Both the position numbers and the translations under genes were made by a program. Source: Rhodopseudomonas palustris (GTDB taxonomy: Bacteria; Pseudomonadota; Alphaproteobacteria; Rhizobiales; Xanthobacteraceae). Taken from it: 64,000 nucleotides of DNA. The notes beneath the pieces are model-generated. The model was given only the letters and a program-made list of their open reading frames with translations. It ran no database searches and was not told the origin of the DNA. The stretch spans positions 4,068,501 through 4,132,500 of the forward strand of contig NZ_CP140155.1 in assembly GCF_034479375.1 (NCBI RefSeq), written 5' to 3'. Position 1 is the first letter of the stretch. Every line of letters starts with the position of its first letter. Below are positions 28,916 to 40,313 of the stretch, piece by piece.

Positions 28916-31387
28916 TCAAAAGTCGGAATCTTCTTCGGCCACCAGGATCTCGCGCTTGCCGGCGTGATTGGGCTGGCCGACGATGCCTTCGAGTTCCATC
29001 CGCTCCATCAGCGAGGCGGCGCGGTTGTAGCCGATCTGCAGGCGGCGCTGAATATAGCTGGTCGAGGCCTTGCGGTCGCGTTTGACGATCGCGACCGCCT
29101 GCTGGAACAGGTCGCCGCCGCCGTCGCCGCCCATGCCGGTGGCATCGAACACCGCGCCGTCCTCGCCCTCGGCCGGCTCCTCCGCGGTGACCGCCTCGAG
29201 ATATTCCGGCTGCCCCTGGGTCTTCAGATGCCTGACGACCTTCTCGACTTCCTCGTCCGACACGAATGGGCCGTGCACGCGGCTGATGCGGCCGCCGCCC
29301 GCCATGTACAGCATGTCGCCCTGGCCGAGCAGCTGCTCGGCGCCCATTTCGCCCAGGATGGTGCGGCTGTCGATCTTCGATGTCACCTGGAAGGAAATGC
29401 GGGTCGGGAAATTCGCCTTGATGGTGCCGGTGATGACGTCGACCGACGGCCGCTGCGTCGCGAGGATCACGTGCAGGCCGGCGGCGCGCGCCATCTGCGC
29501 CAGCCGCTGCACCGCGCCTTCGATGTCCTTGCCGGCGACCATCATCAGGTCGGCCATTTCGTCGACGATGATGACGATGTAGGGCAACGGCTCGAGGTCG
29601 AGTTTCTCGTCCTCGTAGATCGCCTTGCCGGTCTCCTTGTCGAAGCCGGTGTGCACCGTGCGGGTCAGTTCCTCGCCGCGCGCCTTGGCTTCGGAGAGCC
29701 GCGTGTTGTAGCCGTCGATGTTGCGGACGCCGAGCTTGGCCATGCGCTTGTAGCGCTCTTCCATCTCGCGCACCGCCCATTTCAAGGCGACCACGGCCTT
29801 CTTCGGATCGGTGACGACCGGCGTCAGCAGATGCGGGATGCCGTCATAGACCGACAGTTCGAGCATCTTCGGATCGACCATGATCAGCCGGCACTGATCC
29901 GGCCGCAGCCGGTACACCAGGCTGAGGATCATGGTGTTGATCGCGACCGATTTGCCCGAGCCGGTAGTGCCGGCGATCAGCATATGCGGCGTGCGGGCGA
30001 GATCGATGATGATCGAATCGCCGCCGATGTTCTTGCCGAGACACAGCGGCAGCTTGTGCACGGTCTCGTTGTTGTCCTTCACGCTGAGCAGTTCGCGCAG
30101 ATAAACCTTCTCGCGATGCGCGTTGGGCAGCTCGATGCCGATCGCGTTGCGGCCGGGCACCACGGCGACGCGCGCCGACAGCGCGCTCATCGAACGGGCG
30201 ATGTCGTCGGACAGGCCGATCACGCGCGACGATTTGATGCCGGGCGCGGGCTCGAGTTCGTACAGCGTCACCACCGGGCCGGGGTTCGCCTTGACGATTT
30301 CGCCGCGCACGCCGAAATCCTGCAGCACGCCTTCGAGCGCGCGCGAATTGGCCTCGAGTTCGGCCTTGTTGAGCGGCTGGCGATCGGAGGCCTTCGGCGC
30401 GGTCAGCACGTTGACCGAGGGCAGCTCGAACTTGCCGGATTTCTTCGCGGCCGGCTTCGGCGCGGCCTTCTTTCGCGGCGCGCGGGCGACCGGCGCTTCG
30501 TCCTCCTCGTCCTCGTCCACCTCGTCGGCGGAATCGAGCTCGAGCGGTTCGTCGTCGTCGCGCTCGTCGCGCGGCACGATCGGCGGTGACGTCCGGCCGC
30601 TGCCGAGCTTCGGCTCCTGACGCTCGAACGAGGCGGCGGAGCGGCCGGCCGGCGCGCTGCTGACGAGGCCGCGATAGCCGAGCTTGATCAGCCGCCACAG
30701 CCGCGCCTTGGCGCTGAGCATGGCATGCGCCATCCAGCCGAGCGAGACCGAGCCTTCGTCGCGATCCTCGTCTTCGTCGAGCGGTACGTCGTCGGCGATC
30801 ACTTCGTCCGGGTCGGGCTCGCGCGAGCCGTAGCCGCTCGCCATCACGAAGCACGCCGCCATCGCGCCGCCCAGCAAGATGCTGAGAATGACGCGGAAGA
30901 TCAGGCCGGGGCCGAAGATCAGCGATGGCGCCCGCACCAGCGCATCGCCGACCACGCCGCCGAGGCCGGTCGGCAGCGGCCAGGCGCTGTCATGCGGAAA
31001 CGACGAGGCGAAGCCGGCGGCGAAGATCGTGCACAGGATCCAGGCCCCGAACCGCAGCGCGCGACGATCGAACGGCCGGTGGTTGATCATCCGCCAGCCC
31101 CAGGTCGCGACCGGCAGCAGCAGGCCGACGGCGCCGAGGCCGAGAATCTGCATCGACAGATCGGCGCCGATCGCGCCGGGATAGCCGATCAGATTGTGAA
31201 TCTTGCGCGAGGTGGCGTGGCTCAGGCTGGGGTCCTGCACCGACCAGGTCGCCAGCGCGGCGGCCGCCACGGCGGCGAGCGCGATCAGGCCGAAGCCCGC
31301 GAGTTCACGCAGCCGCCGCGCCAGCGCATCGCGAAGCGATGTCGGCAGGTGCCCGACCAGGGGAATGACGCGCTCGATCGCCGGCAT
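28916..31387 (-). CDS. ftsK: DNA translocase FtsK
   Basis: An 823-residue protein. Four N-terminal transmembrane helices lie within about residues 30-190. An acidic linker follows ([20 protein letters not shown]). The motor has Walker [13 protein letters not shown] and Walker [14 protein letters not shown], and the C-terminal gamma winged helix reads [26 protein letters not shown]. FtsK sits at the septum and pumps chromosome ends for dimer resolution. The ATG at 31387 is preferred to a TTG two codons earlier. lolA follows closely and is probably co-transcribed. Confidence 0.97.
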   Translation of the reverse strand: MPAIERVIPLVGHLPTSLRDALARRLRELAGFGLIALAAVAAAALATWSVQDPSLSHATSRKIHNLIGYPGAIGADLSMQILGLGAVGLLLPVATWGWRMINHRPFDRRALRFGAWILCTIFAAGFASSFPHDSAWPLPTGLGGVVGDALVRAPSLIFGPGLIFRVILSILLGGAMAACFVMASGYGSREPDPDEVIADDVPLDEDEDRDEGSVSLGWMAHAMLSAKARLWRLIKLGYRGLVSSAPAGRSAASFERQEPKLGSGRTSPPIVPRDERDDDEPLELDSADEVDEDEEDEAPVARAPRKKAAPKPAAKKSGKFELPSVNVLTAPKASDRQPLNKAELEANSRALEGVLQDFGVRGEIVKANPGPVVTLYELEPAPGIKSSRVIGLSDDIARSMSALSARVAVVPGRNAIGIELPNAHREKVYLRELLSVKDNNETVHKLPLCLGKNIGGDSIIIDLARTPHMLIAGTTGSGKSVAINTMILSLVYRLRPDQCRLIMVDPKMLELSVYDGIPHLLTPVVTDPKKAVVALKWAVREMEERYKRMAKLGVRNIDGYNTRLSEAKARGEELTRTVHTGFDKETGKAIYEDEKLDLEPLPYIVIIVDEMADLMMVAGKDIEGAVQRLAQMARAAGLHVILATQRPSVDVITGTIKANFPTRISFQVTSKIDSRTILGEMGAEQLLGQGDMLYMAGGGRISRVHGPFVSDEEVEKVVRHLKTQGQPEYLEAVTAEEPAEGEDGAVFDATGMGGDGGGDLFQQAVAIVKRDRKASTSYIQRRLQIGYNRAASLMERMELEGIVGQPNHAGKREILVAEEDSDF

Positions 31388-31409
31388 GCTCAATTTTCAG
31401 CCCCGCGAC

Positions 31410-32636
31410 TCACTCGAGAATCCGCACCAGACGGTGCAGCGCTTCGGCGGTGGTCTCGCTGTCCTGCACCATCGCGACGCGGATATAGCCGGCGCCGGGA
31501 TTGCTGCCGTCGGCCTGCGGACGCGCCAGATAGCTGCCGGGAATGACGCGGACGCCGCCTTGCTTGAACAGCTTCACCGTGGCGACCTCGTCGCCGCCCT
31601 GCGCGGCGACGTCGAGCCACAGGCAGAAGCCGCCGGCGGGGCGCCGATAGCCGTAGCGCGCGCCGATGATCTGATCGGCGAGATCGAATTTCAGCCGGTA
31701 CAGCCGGCGGTTTTCCTCGACATGCGCCTCGTCGCCATAGGCCGCGACCGCGACGTGCTGCAGCGGCACCGGCACCTGCGGGGCGGCGACGTTGCGCAGC
31801 TCGTGATAGGCCTTGAGGAAATCCGCGTCGCCGGCGACGAAGCCGACGCGCATGCCGGGAAGATTGGAGCGCTTCGACAGCGACTGGAACACCGCGACAT
31901 TGTGGAAGTCGGGGCCTGCGGCCTGCAGCGCGCTGCCGGGTGCATCGCGGGTGTAGATTTCCGAGTAGCACTCGTCGGCGAGAATCAGGAAGCCGTGGCG
32001 ATCCGCCAGCGCCTTCAGCTTCGCGAAGTAATCGAGCGACGCCACCGAGCCCTGCGGGTTTGCGGGCGAGGCGATGTAGATCGCCACCGTGCGCTTCAGC
32101 GTCGCCGCGTCGAGCGAATCCAGATCGGGCAGGAAGCCGTTGGCTGGCGTGGTCGGCAGGAACACCGCCTCGCAGCCCGCCGCGCGGGCGCCGGCCGCGT
32201 AAGCCGGATAGAACGGATTCGGCATCAGGATCGCCGGCGTGCCGTCGCGCGGCGACACGTAGCGCGCGGCCGCGACGGCGGCGAGGAACAAGCCCTCGCG
32301 GCTGCCGTTCAGCACCAGCAGTTCGGTCTCGGGATCGGGCGCGCGCTCCAGCGCGAAGCGTTTCGCCAGCCAGCTCGCTGCGGCTTCGCGGAATGGCGCG
32401 ATGCCTTTGGCCATCGGATAGCGGCCGAACTCGGCGGTGTGCCGCGCCAGCACCGGGCCGACGAAATCCGGCACCGGATGCTGCGGCTCGCCGACCGACA
32501 GATTGATCAGCCGCTCGCCCGGCTGATACGGCGCCAGCAATTCGCTCAGCCGCGCGAATGGCGAGCGTTCGCTGTTGCCGGCGGCAGCAGGACTGCCGGC
32601 AGCGCTCGCCGAAACTGAAGAGGCGCGCAGAGCCAT
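31410..32636 (-). CDS. Class I/II aminotransferase, DapC-like
   Basis: A 408-residue PLP aminotransferase. The Schiff-base lysine lies in FQSLSKRSNLPGMRVGF, a wording typical of N-succinyldiaminopimelate aminotransferases (DapC); ASPANPQGS and DECYSEIYT are the cofactor-binding segments. A role in lysine and peptidoglycan precursor synthesis is likely but substrate choice cannot be read from sequence. The ATG at 32636 is preferred to a TTG at 32657. It lies 22 bp upstream of ftsK on the same strand. Confidence 0.85.
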   Translation of the reverse strand: MALRASSVSASAAGSPAAAGNSERSPFARLSELLAPYQPGERLINLSVGEPQHPVPDFVGPVLARHTAEFGRYPMAKGIAPFREAAASWLAKRFALERAPDPETELLVLNGSREGLFLAAVAAARYVSPRDGTPAILMPNPFYPAYAAGARAAGCEAVFLPTTPANGFLPDLDSLDAATLKRTVAIYIASPANPQGSVASLDYFAKLKALADRHGFLILADECYSEIYTRDAPGSALQAAGPDFHNVAVFQSLSKRSNLPGMRVGFVAGDADFLKAYHELRNVAAPQVPVPLQHVAVAAYGDEAHVEENRRLYRLKFDLADQIIGARYGYRRPAGGFCLWLDVAAQGGDEVATVKLFKQGGVRVIPGSYLARPQADGSNPGAGYIRVAMVQDSETTAEALHRLVRILE

Positions 32637-32807
32637 TCGAAAACGCCAGTTTTGCAAGGCGCCCGGCCGCTTTCCGGCCCGGGCGAAAACAGATCAGCCA
32701 CCATAGATACGGCGAGGTTAAGACGCGATTAACCATCGACGGGTGGGGGCGGCATGCTGCAGCAGGATGGCTTCTCTTCGAATCGTCATCCTGCTCCAGA
32801 TTCTTGT

Positions 32808-32861
32808 TAGAGCATGATCTTTTCCGAAAACCGGCATCCACTTTTCGGGATCATGCTCTAG
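32808..32861. repeat. GAGCATGATC palindromic repeat
   Basis: TTAGAGCATGATC and GATCATGCTCTA arms enclose TTTTCCGAAAACCGG and CTTTTCGG. The motif is common between genes in this bacterial group. It lies upstream of the AbrB/VapC pair. Confidence 0.8.
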
Positions 32862-32898
32862 ATTATGGGAGCGCCGCGGGAACAGGCGGGAGGTCGAG

Positions 32899-33132
32899 AT
32901 GGCGAGCAAAGTGACGAGCGACGGCCGCGTGACGATCCCGCGGGACATCCTCGATACCCTCGGGGTTGCTCCGGGCGAAGAGATCGACTTCAAGCTCGCG
33001 CCGGATGGGGCGGTGGTTCTCCAAAAGGCAGAGCCGCGTAGCGCGCCTCGGGACTGGGAGAAGGTCAGGGGCAGCGCCGATGCGGGACTATCGAGTGGCG
33101 AATTGATGCAACTGCTGCGCGGCGACGACTGA
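32899..33132 (+). CDS. AbrB/MazE-type antitoxin (VapB-like)
   Basis: A 77-residue protein. The swapped-hairpin DNA-binding fold is clear: KVTSDGRVTIPRDILDTLGVAPGEEIDFKL is the SpoVT/AbrB pattern (split across residues 4-33). The C-terminal tail (RGSADAGLSSGELMQLLRGDD) would bind and neutralise the toxin. It is followed after 4 bp by the PIN-domain gene and would repress the operon through its own promoter, as known for the family. Confidence 0.85.
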   Translation: MASKVTSDGRVTIPRDILDTLGVAPGEEIDFKLAPDGAVVLQKAEPRSAPRDWEKVRGSADAGLSSGELMQLLRGDD

Positions 33133-33136
33133 AGCC

Positions 33137-33544
33137 GTGACGCTCGTCGATTCCAATGTGCTGATCGACTTTCTCGCAGATGATCCTTTGTGGTCCGAGT
33201 GGTCGATCCAGCGGCTTCGTGAGGCCGTGGATCGGGGGTCTCTGCTGATCAACGACGTGATCTACGCCGAAGTCTCCGCCGGGTTCCTCAAACTGGATGA
33301 CTTCGAGGCCGCTCTGGCGACGATCGGCGTGACGGTCGCTCCGCTTCCCCGCGCAGCGCTGTTTCTGGCCGGCAAAGCCTTCGTTCAGTACCGGCGGGCC
33401 GGCGGAACTCGCACCGGCGTTCTGCCCGATTTCTTCATCGGCGCGCACGCTGAAGTCGAAAGCCTGACACTTCTGACCAGGGACCCGCGGAAGTATCAGA
33501 TCTACTTCCCCTCCGTCAGGCTGATCACGCCTGACCTCGGCTGA
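33137..33544 (+). CDS. VapC-type PIN-domain ribonuclease toxin
   Basis: A 135-residue PIN-domain protein. It begins TLVDSNVLIDFL with the first catalytic aspartate; VIYAEVSAG supplies the conserved glutamate and GVLPDFFIGAHAE and LLTRDPRKY the later acidic residues. VapC toxins cut tRNA or rRNA when freed from antitoxin. The start is a GTG at 33137, just after the antitoxin stop. All key residues look intact. Confidence 0.88.
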   Translation: MTLVDSNVLIDFLADDPLWSEWSIQRLREAVDRGSLLINDVIYAEVSAGFLKLDDFEAALATIGVTVAPLPRAALFLAGKAFVQYRRAGGTRTGVLPDFFIGAHAEVESLTLLTRDPRKYQIYFPSVRLITPDLG

Positions 33545-33584
33545 GGTTCGGTGTCCCCTCGCAGCAATGCGGACGAACATAATC

Positions 33585-33622
33585 TCAAAAAGAAAGGGGT
33601 CCCGGCTTGCGCCAGGACCCCT
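33585..33622 (-). terminator. Rho-independent terminator after amtB
   Basis: Read on the minus strand, AGGGGTCC and GGACCCCT form an 8-bp stem extended by CTGG/CCGG with a mismatch, followed by TTCTTTTT. It lies 90 bp after the amtB stop and separates it from the converging toxin gene. Confidence 0.85.
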
Positions 33623-33711
33623 CGACGGCTCGGACAGTGCCGGGTATCTGCCCGAACCGTAGTTCTGGGCGCGGCATCTCTGGAGGAAAGACGCCGCGCC
33701 CTCGGGAGAAC

Positions 33712-35154
33712 TTACATGTTGTAAGCGCGCTCGGTGTGCTCGACGACGTCGAGGCCTTCGCGCTCGACTTCGACCGGCGCACGCAGGCCGACGATGACGT
33801 CGACGACCTTGAACAGGATCGCCGAGCCGATGCCGGACAGCAGGATGGTGGTGCCGACGCCCCAGCACTGCGCGATCATCTGGGTTCCGAGGTCGTATTC
33901 GGCAACCGCGCCAGCGACGTAGTCGTACACGCCGGTGCCGCCGAGCGCCGGGTTCACCAGGATGCCGGTGCCGAGCGCGCCGATGATGCCGCCGACGCCG
34001 TGGATGCCGAACACGTCGAGCGAGTCGTCATAGCCGAGCGCGTTCTTCACCACGGTGCAGAAGAACAGGCAGACCACGCCGGCGACGATGCCGAGCACGA
34101 TCGCGCCCATCGGGCCGACGAAGCCCGCCGCGGGGGTGACCGCGACCAGACCCGCGACTGCACCGGACAATGCGCCGAGCAGCGAGGGGTGACCCTTGAA
34201 GATCCATTCCGCGAACATCCAGCTCATCGCCGCCGCCGCCGTCGCGACGAAGGTGTTGACCATGGCGAGGCCGGCGACGCCGCTGGCTTCGAGGTTCGAG
34301 CCGACGTTGAAACCGAACCAGCCGACCCAGAGCAATGCTGCGCCGATCATGGTCATGGTCAGCGAGTGCGGAGCCATCAGCTCCTTGCCGTAGCCGGTGC
34401 GCTTGCCGATCAGCAGGGCGCCGACCAGGCCGGCGATGCCGGCGTTGATGTGCACCACGGTGCCGCCCGCGAAGTCGAGCGCGCCCTTCTTGAAGATGAA
34501 GCCCGCATCCGCATTGATCTCGTCGAGCTTGGCCTGCGCGGCCGCCTTGGCGGCATCGTCAGTGGCTGCGGCGAGCGCCTTGGCGGCGTCGGTGATCATA
34601 TCCGGGCCCGGCCAGTACCAGACCATGTGGGCCATCGGGAAGTAGATCAGCGTCACCCACAGCGGCACGAACAGTGCGACCGCGGCGAAGCGCGTGCGTT
34701 CGGCGAAGGCGCCGACGATCAGCGCCGGCGTGATCGCCGCGAAGGTCATCTGGAAGCAGATGTAGATCAGCTCAGACACGTTGGCATCGACGCTGAACGA
34801 CGCGACCTTGGAGTCGGGGGTGACGCCGGCGAGGAACGCCTTGGAGAAGCCGCCGATGAAGTCGGAGCCGCCGGTGAAAGCCAGGCTGTAGCCGTAGACC
34901 GCCCAGATCACGATCACGATCGAGAAGGTGTAGAACACCTGCGCCAGCACCGAGAGCATGTTCTTGGAGCGGACCAGGCCGCCGTAGAACAGCGCCAGGC
35001 CGGGGATGGTCATCAGTACGACCAAAACCGTGGCGGTCATCATCCAGGCGTTGTCGCCCTTGTTGACCGTGGGCTCGGCGTAGGCGGCAGTCGCGGCGAA
35101 CAGGCCGGCTGCCAGGGCGGCCAGTCCCGCGCCGTAGGGACGTTTGAACGTCAT
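33712..35154 (-). CDS. amtB: Ammonium transporter AmtB
   Basis: A 480-residue membrane protein with a cleavable signal (ending ATAAYAEPT) and about eleven transmembrane helices. Signatures include MTIPGLALFYGGLVRSKNMLS, the AHMVWYWP vestibule region, and HINAGIAGLVGALLIGKR with a pore histidine, plus DVFGIHGVGGIIGALGTG with another. It conducts ammonium and is blocked by unmodified PII protein. glnK lies 43 bp upstream, the usual operon order. Confidence 0.97.
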   Translation of the reverse strand: MTFKRPYGAGLAALAAGLFAATAAYAEPTVNKGDNAWMMTATVLVVLMTIPGLALFYGGLVRSKNMLSVLAQVFYTFSIVIVIWAVYGYSLAFTGGSDFIGGFSKAFLAGVTPDSKVASFSVDANVSELIYICFQMTFAAITPALIVGAFAERTRFAAVALFVPLWVTLIYFPMAHMVWYWPGPDMITDAAKALAAATDDAAKAAAQAKLDEINADAGFIFKKGALDFAGGTVVHINAGIAGLVGALLIGKRTGYGKELMAPHSLTMTMIGAALLWVGWFGFNVGSNLEASGVAGLAMVNTFVATAAAAMSWMFAEWIFKGHPSLLGALSGAVAGLVAVTPAAGFVGPMGAIVLGIVAGVVCLFFCTVVKNALGYDDSLDVFGIHGVGGIIGALGTGILVNPALGGTGVYDYVAGAVAEYDLGTQMIAQCWGVGTTILLSGIGSAILFKVVDVIVGLRAPVEVEREGLDVVEHTERAYNM

Positions 35155-35197
35155 TTGTCGTCTCCTGAGTGGAAGAAAGTTGGGTGAGCGGGAAATC

Positions 35198-36348
<1,151 letters not shown>

Positions 36349-36427
36349 TTATCGGCAGCGCGCGCAGAAAATAAGCGGATTGACTGGCCGAGGCAGCGGC
36401 ATCCGCCGAACCCGTCCCAACCACCTC

Positions 36428-36525
36428 CGTCATCGCCCGCGCAGGCGGGCGACCCAGTATCCCAGGGCGTTTCAGTTCAACCGCGCTCTCGGATATTGGG
36501 TCCCCCGCTTTCGCGGGGGATGACG
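36428..36525. repeat. Palindromic repeat, CATCGCCCGCGCAGGCGGGCGACCC family
   Basis: Two hairpins (GCCCGCGCAGGCGGGC and CCCCCGCTTTCGCGGGGG) joined by paired GACCCAGTATCC/GGATATTGGGTC arms. It occupies the spacer between tesB and the second PII gene. A relative lies at 45948-46092. Confidence 0.85.
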
Positions 36526-36586
36526 GCTGAAGATGCGGCGGCGCCTTGGATGTGCGCAGCCTCCCGAGGACCCGGCCCGCGGGTGC

Positions 36587-37462
36587 TCACCCCTTCGGCG
36601 TCTCGCGCCGCTGCCGGACCGAGCCTTCCTGGGCGACCGAGGCGACCAGGGTGCCGTCGGCCTTGTAGATCATGCCGCGGGTCAGGCCGCGGCCGCCCTG
36701 GGCGGACGGGGAATCTTGGGCGTAGAGCAGCCATTCGTCGGCGCGGAACGGGCGGTGAAACCACATCGCGTGATCGAGGCTGGCCGGCATCATCCGCTTG
36801 TCGAACAGGGTGCGGCCGTAGCGCGCCATCACCGCGTCGAGCAGCGAGAAGTCCGACGCATAGGCCAGCGCGCACATATGCAGCGCCGGGTCGTCGGGCA
36901 GCTTGGCGGCGGTGCGGATCCAGACATGGATGCGGCCGTCCTCGATCTTCTCGCCGAAATAGCGCTTCAGCTCGACCGGGCGCAGCTCGATCGGCCGGTC
37001 GCTCTCGTAGTAGCGCTTGATGAAGTCCGGCATCTCCTTGAAGAACGGCTGCTTGGAGATCTCCTCCGCGGTCAGCGCCTCCGGCGGCGGCACGTCCGGC
37101 ATCCTGTCCTGATGGTCGAACGCGGTCTCCTCGTCGTCGTGGAACGACATCATCAGCGAGAAGATCGCGTTGCCGTGCTGGATCGCGGTGACGCGGCGGG
37201 TGGTGTAGCTCTTGCCGTCGCGCAGCCGCTCGACCTCGTAGATGATCGGCACCGCCGGGTCGCCCGGCAGGATGAAGTAGCAATGCATCGAATGCGGCAG
37301 CCGGCCCTCGACGGTGCGGCAGCCGGCGACCATCGCCTGGCCGATCACCTGGCCGCCGAACACCCGCTGCCAGCTCGTCTGTGGGCTGGTGCCGCGGAAC
37401 AGGTTCACCTCGAGCGGCTCGAGATCGAGGATCGAGATCAGGTCGATCAGGCTGTTGGACAC
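36587..37462 (-). CDS. tesB: Acyl-CoA thioesterase II
   Basis: A 291-residue double-hotdog thioesterase. FRGTSPQTSWQRVFGGQVIGQA, LPHSMHCYFILPGDP and the late LDHAMWFHRPFRADEWLLY segment match TesB. It hydrolyses medium- to long-chain acyl-CoA to free acid. A GTG at 37462 (MSNSLIDLISIL) with AGGGGAG at good distance is the chosen start; a TTG two codons upstream is possible. Confidence 0.95.
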   Translation of the reverse strand: MSNSLIDLISILDLEPLEVNLFRGTSPQTSWQRVFGGQVIGQAMVAGCRTVEGRLPHSMHCYFILPGDPAVPIIYEVERLRDGKSYTTRRVTAIQHGNAIFSLMMSFHDDEETAFDHQDRMPDVPPPEALTAEEISKQPFFKEMPDFIKRYYESDRPIELRPVELKRYFGEKIEDGRIHVWIRTAAKLPDDPALHMCALAYASDFSLLDAVMARYGRTLFDKRMMPASLDHAMWFHRPFRADEWLLYAQDSPSAQGGRGLTRGMIYKADGTLVASVAQEGSVRQRRETPKG

Positions 37463-37622
37463 CGGCAAGCGCTCCCCTGGGTGGCGGCGGCGTGATTTCC
37501 CACCGCCGTCGATGTCTGGTAGACCGGGCCGGTCGAAGCCTCGGCTGTTTCAGCCTGTTTCGCCCAGCTCCTTGATGGGCGCAAGAACACAGACAGGCGA
37601 CTCTGGCACACGAGTGAGAAAA

Positions 37623-38843
37623 ATGACGGTACAGCGAAGCATTGTCATCGGTGGCGGCGCGTTCGCCGGTCTGGCGCTGGCGCTGGCGCTGCGCCAGGGG
37701 CTCGGCCCCGAGGTCCCGATCGTTGTCGCCGACCCGGCGCTGGCGATGCGGCCGTCGCGCGATCCGCGCGCCACCGCGATCGTCGCCGCCTGCCGCCGGC
37801 TGTTCGAGGCGCTCGGCGTCTGGGACGAGGTGGCGCCGACCGCGCAGCCGATCATCGACATGGTGGTGACGGATTCGGCGCTGGAGGACGCGACCCGGCC
37901 GGTGTTCCTGACGTTTGCCGGCGAGGTGCAGCCCGGCGAGCCGTTCGCCCATATGGTCGAGAACAAATATCTCAATGAAGCGCTGGCCAGCCGCGCCGAA
38001 GCCGCCGGCGTCGAGCTGCGCGCCACGCCGGTGACATCGTACCAAGCGGGCGACGACGCGACCCGCGTGACGCTCGGCGACGGCAGCGTGATAGAGGCGA
38101 GCCTGCTGGTCGCCGCCGACGGCGCCAAGTCGAAGCTGCGCGAGCGCGCCGGCATTGCCACCTATGGCTGGGACTACGACCAGTCCGGCATCGTCGTCAC
38201 GGTGGAGCACGAGCGCGACCACAATGGCTGCGCCGAGGAGCACTTCCTGCCCGCGGGGCCGTTCGCGATCCTGCCGCTGACCGGCAAGCGCTCGTCGCTG
38301 GTGTGGACCGAGAGCCGCGCCGATGCGGCCAAGATCGTGGCGCTGTCCGCCAAGGAGTTTCAGGCCGAGCTGGAGACGCGGTTCGGGCTGCGGCTCGGCG
38401 AGGTCAAGCCGCTGGATGCGCCGAAGGCGTTTCCGCTCGGCTATTTCGTGGCGCAATCCTTCATCGGGCCGCGGCTGGCGCTGATCGGCGACGCCGCCCA
38501 TGTGATTCACCCGATCGCCGGGCAGGGCCTCAATATGGGGCTGCGCGACGTCGCGGCGCTGGCGGAAGTCGTGGTCGATGCGGCGCGGCTCGGGATCGAT
38601 CCCGGCCAGGCCGACGTGCTGGAAAATTACCAGCGCTGGCGGCGGTTCGACACCATGGCGATGGGCGTCGCCACCAACGGGCTGAACCTATTGTTCTCCA
38701 ACAAATCGCCGCTGCTGCGCAGCGTCCGCGACATCGGCCTCGGCATCGTCGACCGGCTGCCGCCGCTGAAGGACGTCTTCATCCGCCAGGCCGCCGGCCT
38801 CGCCGGCGAAACCCCGCGCCTTCTGAAGGGCGAGGCGCTGTAA
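37623..38843 (+). CDS. UbiH/UbiF/COQ6-family FAD-dependent hydroxylase
   Basis: A 406-residue flavoprotein monooxygenase. The N-terminal IVIGGGAFAGLALALAL binds FAD; VAADGAKSKLRE is the middle DG motif; GDAAHVIHPIAGQGLNMGLRD is the GD motif typical of ubiquinone-ring hydroxylases. It probably hydroxylates a ubiquinone precursor; which carbon cannot be told from sequence. The ATG at 37623 follows a divergent spacer with tesB. Confidence 0.9.
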   Translation: MTVQRSIVIGGGAFAGLALALALRQGLGPEVPIVVADPALAMRPSRDPRATAIVAACRRLFEALGVWDEVAPTAQPIIDMVVTDSALEDATRPVFLTFAGEVQPGEPFAHMVENKYLNEALASRAEAAGVELRATPVTSYQAGDDATRVTLGDGSVIEASLLVAADGAKSKLRERAGIATYGWDYDQSGIVVTVEHERDHNGCAEEHFLPAGPFAILPLTGKRSSLVWTESRADAAKIVALSAKEFQAELETRFGLRLGEVKPLDAPKAFPLGYFVAQSFIGPRLALIGDAAHVIHPIAGQGLNMGLRDVAALAEVVVDAARLGIDPGQADVLENYQRWRRFDTMAMGVATNGLNLLFSNKSPLLRSVRDIGLGIVDRLPPLKDVFIRQAAGLAGETPRLLKGEAL

Positions 38844-38917
38844 GCGGCTCCTGGGGGCCACACCGTCGTGTGCAGGACGCGCCGGGCGACTCGGCCGGAA
38901 CCGAACCGCGGGGCGTC

Positions 38918-39298
38918 TCAGACCGGAGCGCGTCGCGCATCCAGGTACTGGACGACGTGGAACAGGCCCTGGACTTTCTGAATCAGATCGACCGGCGCGC
39001 CTCCCAGGGCGAGATTCTCCGCCTTGATCCATTCGCGCGCGGCGGTCTCGTCGCCGGCGACGATCGCATCCAGCGAGCGGTACAGGCGAACGAATAGTGC
39101 CGCGAGTTCGAAGGCCTTGCCGCCGTCGAGCATATCGTCGCCGCTCTTCATCCGCGAGACCACCGAGTCGGGCTGGCCGATGATTTTGCTCAACACCTTC
39201 TGCGACAGGCCGAGCCGTTCGGCCGCCTCGATGGTGTCCTTGGTAAGGACAGCCCTGGCCCTCAAGGCCGACGGGGACCGATTGGGCGCAGCGATCAT
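38918..39298 (-). CDS. MbcA/ParS/Xre-type antitoxin-like protein (DUF2384), orphan
   Basis: A 126-residue protein. The N-terminal half is an Xre-like helix-turn-helix ([26 protein letters not shown]). The C-terminal half ends [33 protein letters not shown], broken here by description, the toxin-binding DUF2384 domain of antitoxins paired with RES-domain NAD-degrading toxins. No RES toxin is present on either side: the gene lies 75 bp from the converging ubiH-like gene and 280 bp from ccmC. It may be a leftover antitoxin or a free regulator. Confidence 0.75.
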   Translation of the reverse strand: MIAAPNRSPSALRARAVLTKDTIEAAERLGLSQKVLSKIIGQPDSVVSRMKSGDDMLDGGKAFELAALFVRLYRSLDAIVAGDETAAREWIKAENLALGGAPVDLIQKVQGLFHVVQYLDARRAPV

Positions 39299-39578
39299 GG
39301 TCAGCCTCCATCATGCCTGAGGAATATTACACATAATTGCACCACGCGGCCCGCTGGCGTTCGGCCGCCACGCCTTCGATGCCGATCCCCGGATGCGCGG
39401 GTTCGTGTGGGATCGCTGATTCGCGCGCCCGGTCCGACCGAAGGTCGCGAGGTTGCTGCAGCGCGGCAGACGGCGACTCGCAGGCCGGCGCTCGCCGCCC
39501 GATCAACTCCCGCTGAGGCGGTGGCCTCCGGAGAAGGCCGCATTGCCTGCGCACGCCCATCCCATTATCAGGGATGCC

Positions 39579-40313
39579 ATGACGCTGACCGAACTCGCCA
39601 ACCCGACCCGGTTCCTGACGCTTGCCGGCCGCCTGCTGCCGTGGCTCGCGGGCGCGACCGCGCTGCTGCTCGCCGTCGGGCTGGTGCAGGCGATGCTGGC
39701 GCCGGACGACTACCAGCAGGGCGCCACCGTCAAGATCATGTTCGTGCACGTGCCGAACGCCTGGCTGGCGATGTTTGTCTGGGGGGTGATGAGCGTGGCC
39801 TCGCTCGGCACGCTGGTGTGGCGGCATCCGCTCGCCGACGTCGCCGCCAAGACCGCAGCGCCGATCGGCGCCGCCTTCACCTTCCTGGCGCTGTTCACCG
39901 GCTCGCTGTGGGGCCGGCCGATGTGGGGCACCTATTGGGAATGGGACGCCCGGCTGACCTCGATGCTGATCCTGTTCCTGATGTATCTCGGCCTGATCGC
40001 GCTGTGGCGCGCGGTCGAGGACCCCTCGCGTGCCGCGCGCGCCGCCGCGGTGCTGACGCTGGTCGGCGCCATCAACCTGCCGATCATCAAGTTCTCGGTC
40101 GACTGGTGGAATACGCTGCACCAGCCGGCCTCGGTGATGCGGATGGGTGGGCCGGCGCTCGACCAATCGTTCCTGATTCCGCTGCTGGTGATGGCGCTCG
40201 GCTTCTCGCTGCTGTTTCTGACGCTGCACGTCGCCGCGATGCGCAACGAGATCCTGCGCCGCCGGGTGCGCACGCTGCAGATGCTGCAGGCCAGCCGCGC
40301 CGAGGCGGCGTGA
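39579..40313 (+). CDS. ccmC: Heme exporter / cytochrome c maturation protein CcmC
   Basis: A 244-residue membrane protein with six helices. The heme-binding tryptophan-rich segment is [14 protein letters not shown], and histidines in [10 protein letters not shown] and [11 protein letters not shown] are the expected axial ligands. CcmC passes heme to CcmE for c-type cytochrome assembly. The ATG at 39579 ([12 protein letters not shown]) is chosen. ccmD and ccmG follow with overlapping codons. ccmA and ccmB, normally just upstream, are not in this window. Confidence 0.95.
   Translation: MTLTELANPTRFLTLAGRLLPWLAGATALLLAVGLVQAMLAPDDYQQGATVKIMFVHVPNAWLAMFVWGVMSVASLGTLVWRHPLADVAAKTAAPIGAAFTFLALFTGSLWGRPMWGTYWEWDARLTSMLILFLMYLGLIALWRAVEDPSRAARAAAVLTLVGAINLPIIKFSVDWWNTLHQPASVMRMGGPALDQSFLIPLLVMALGFSLLFLTLHVAAMRNEILRRRVRTLQMLQASRAEAA

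Noticed and set aside
28964..30589. A 541-codon open frame antisense to ftsK
   Set aside because: Arg/Asp/Gln-rich shadow translation with no domain; ftsK is certain on the other strand.
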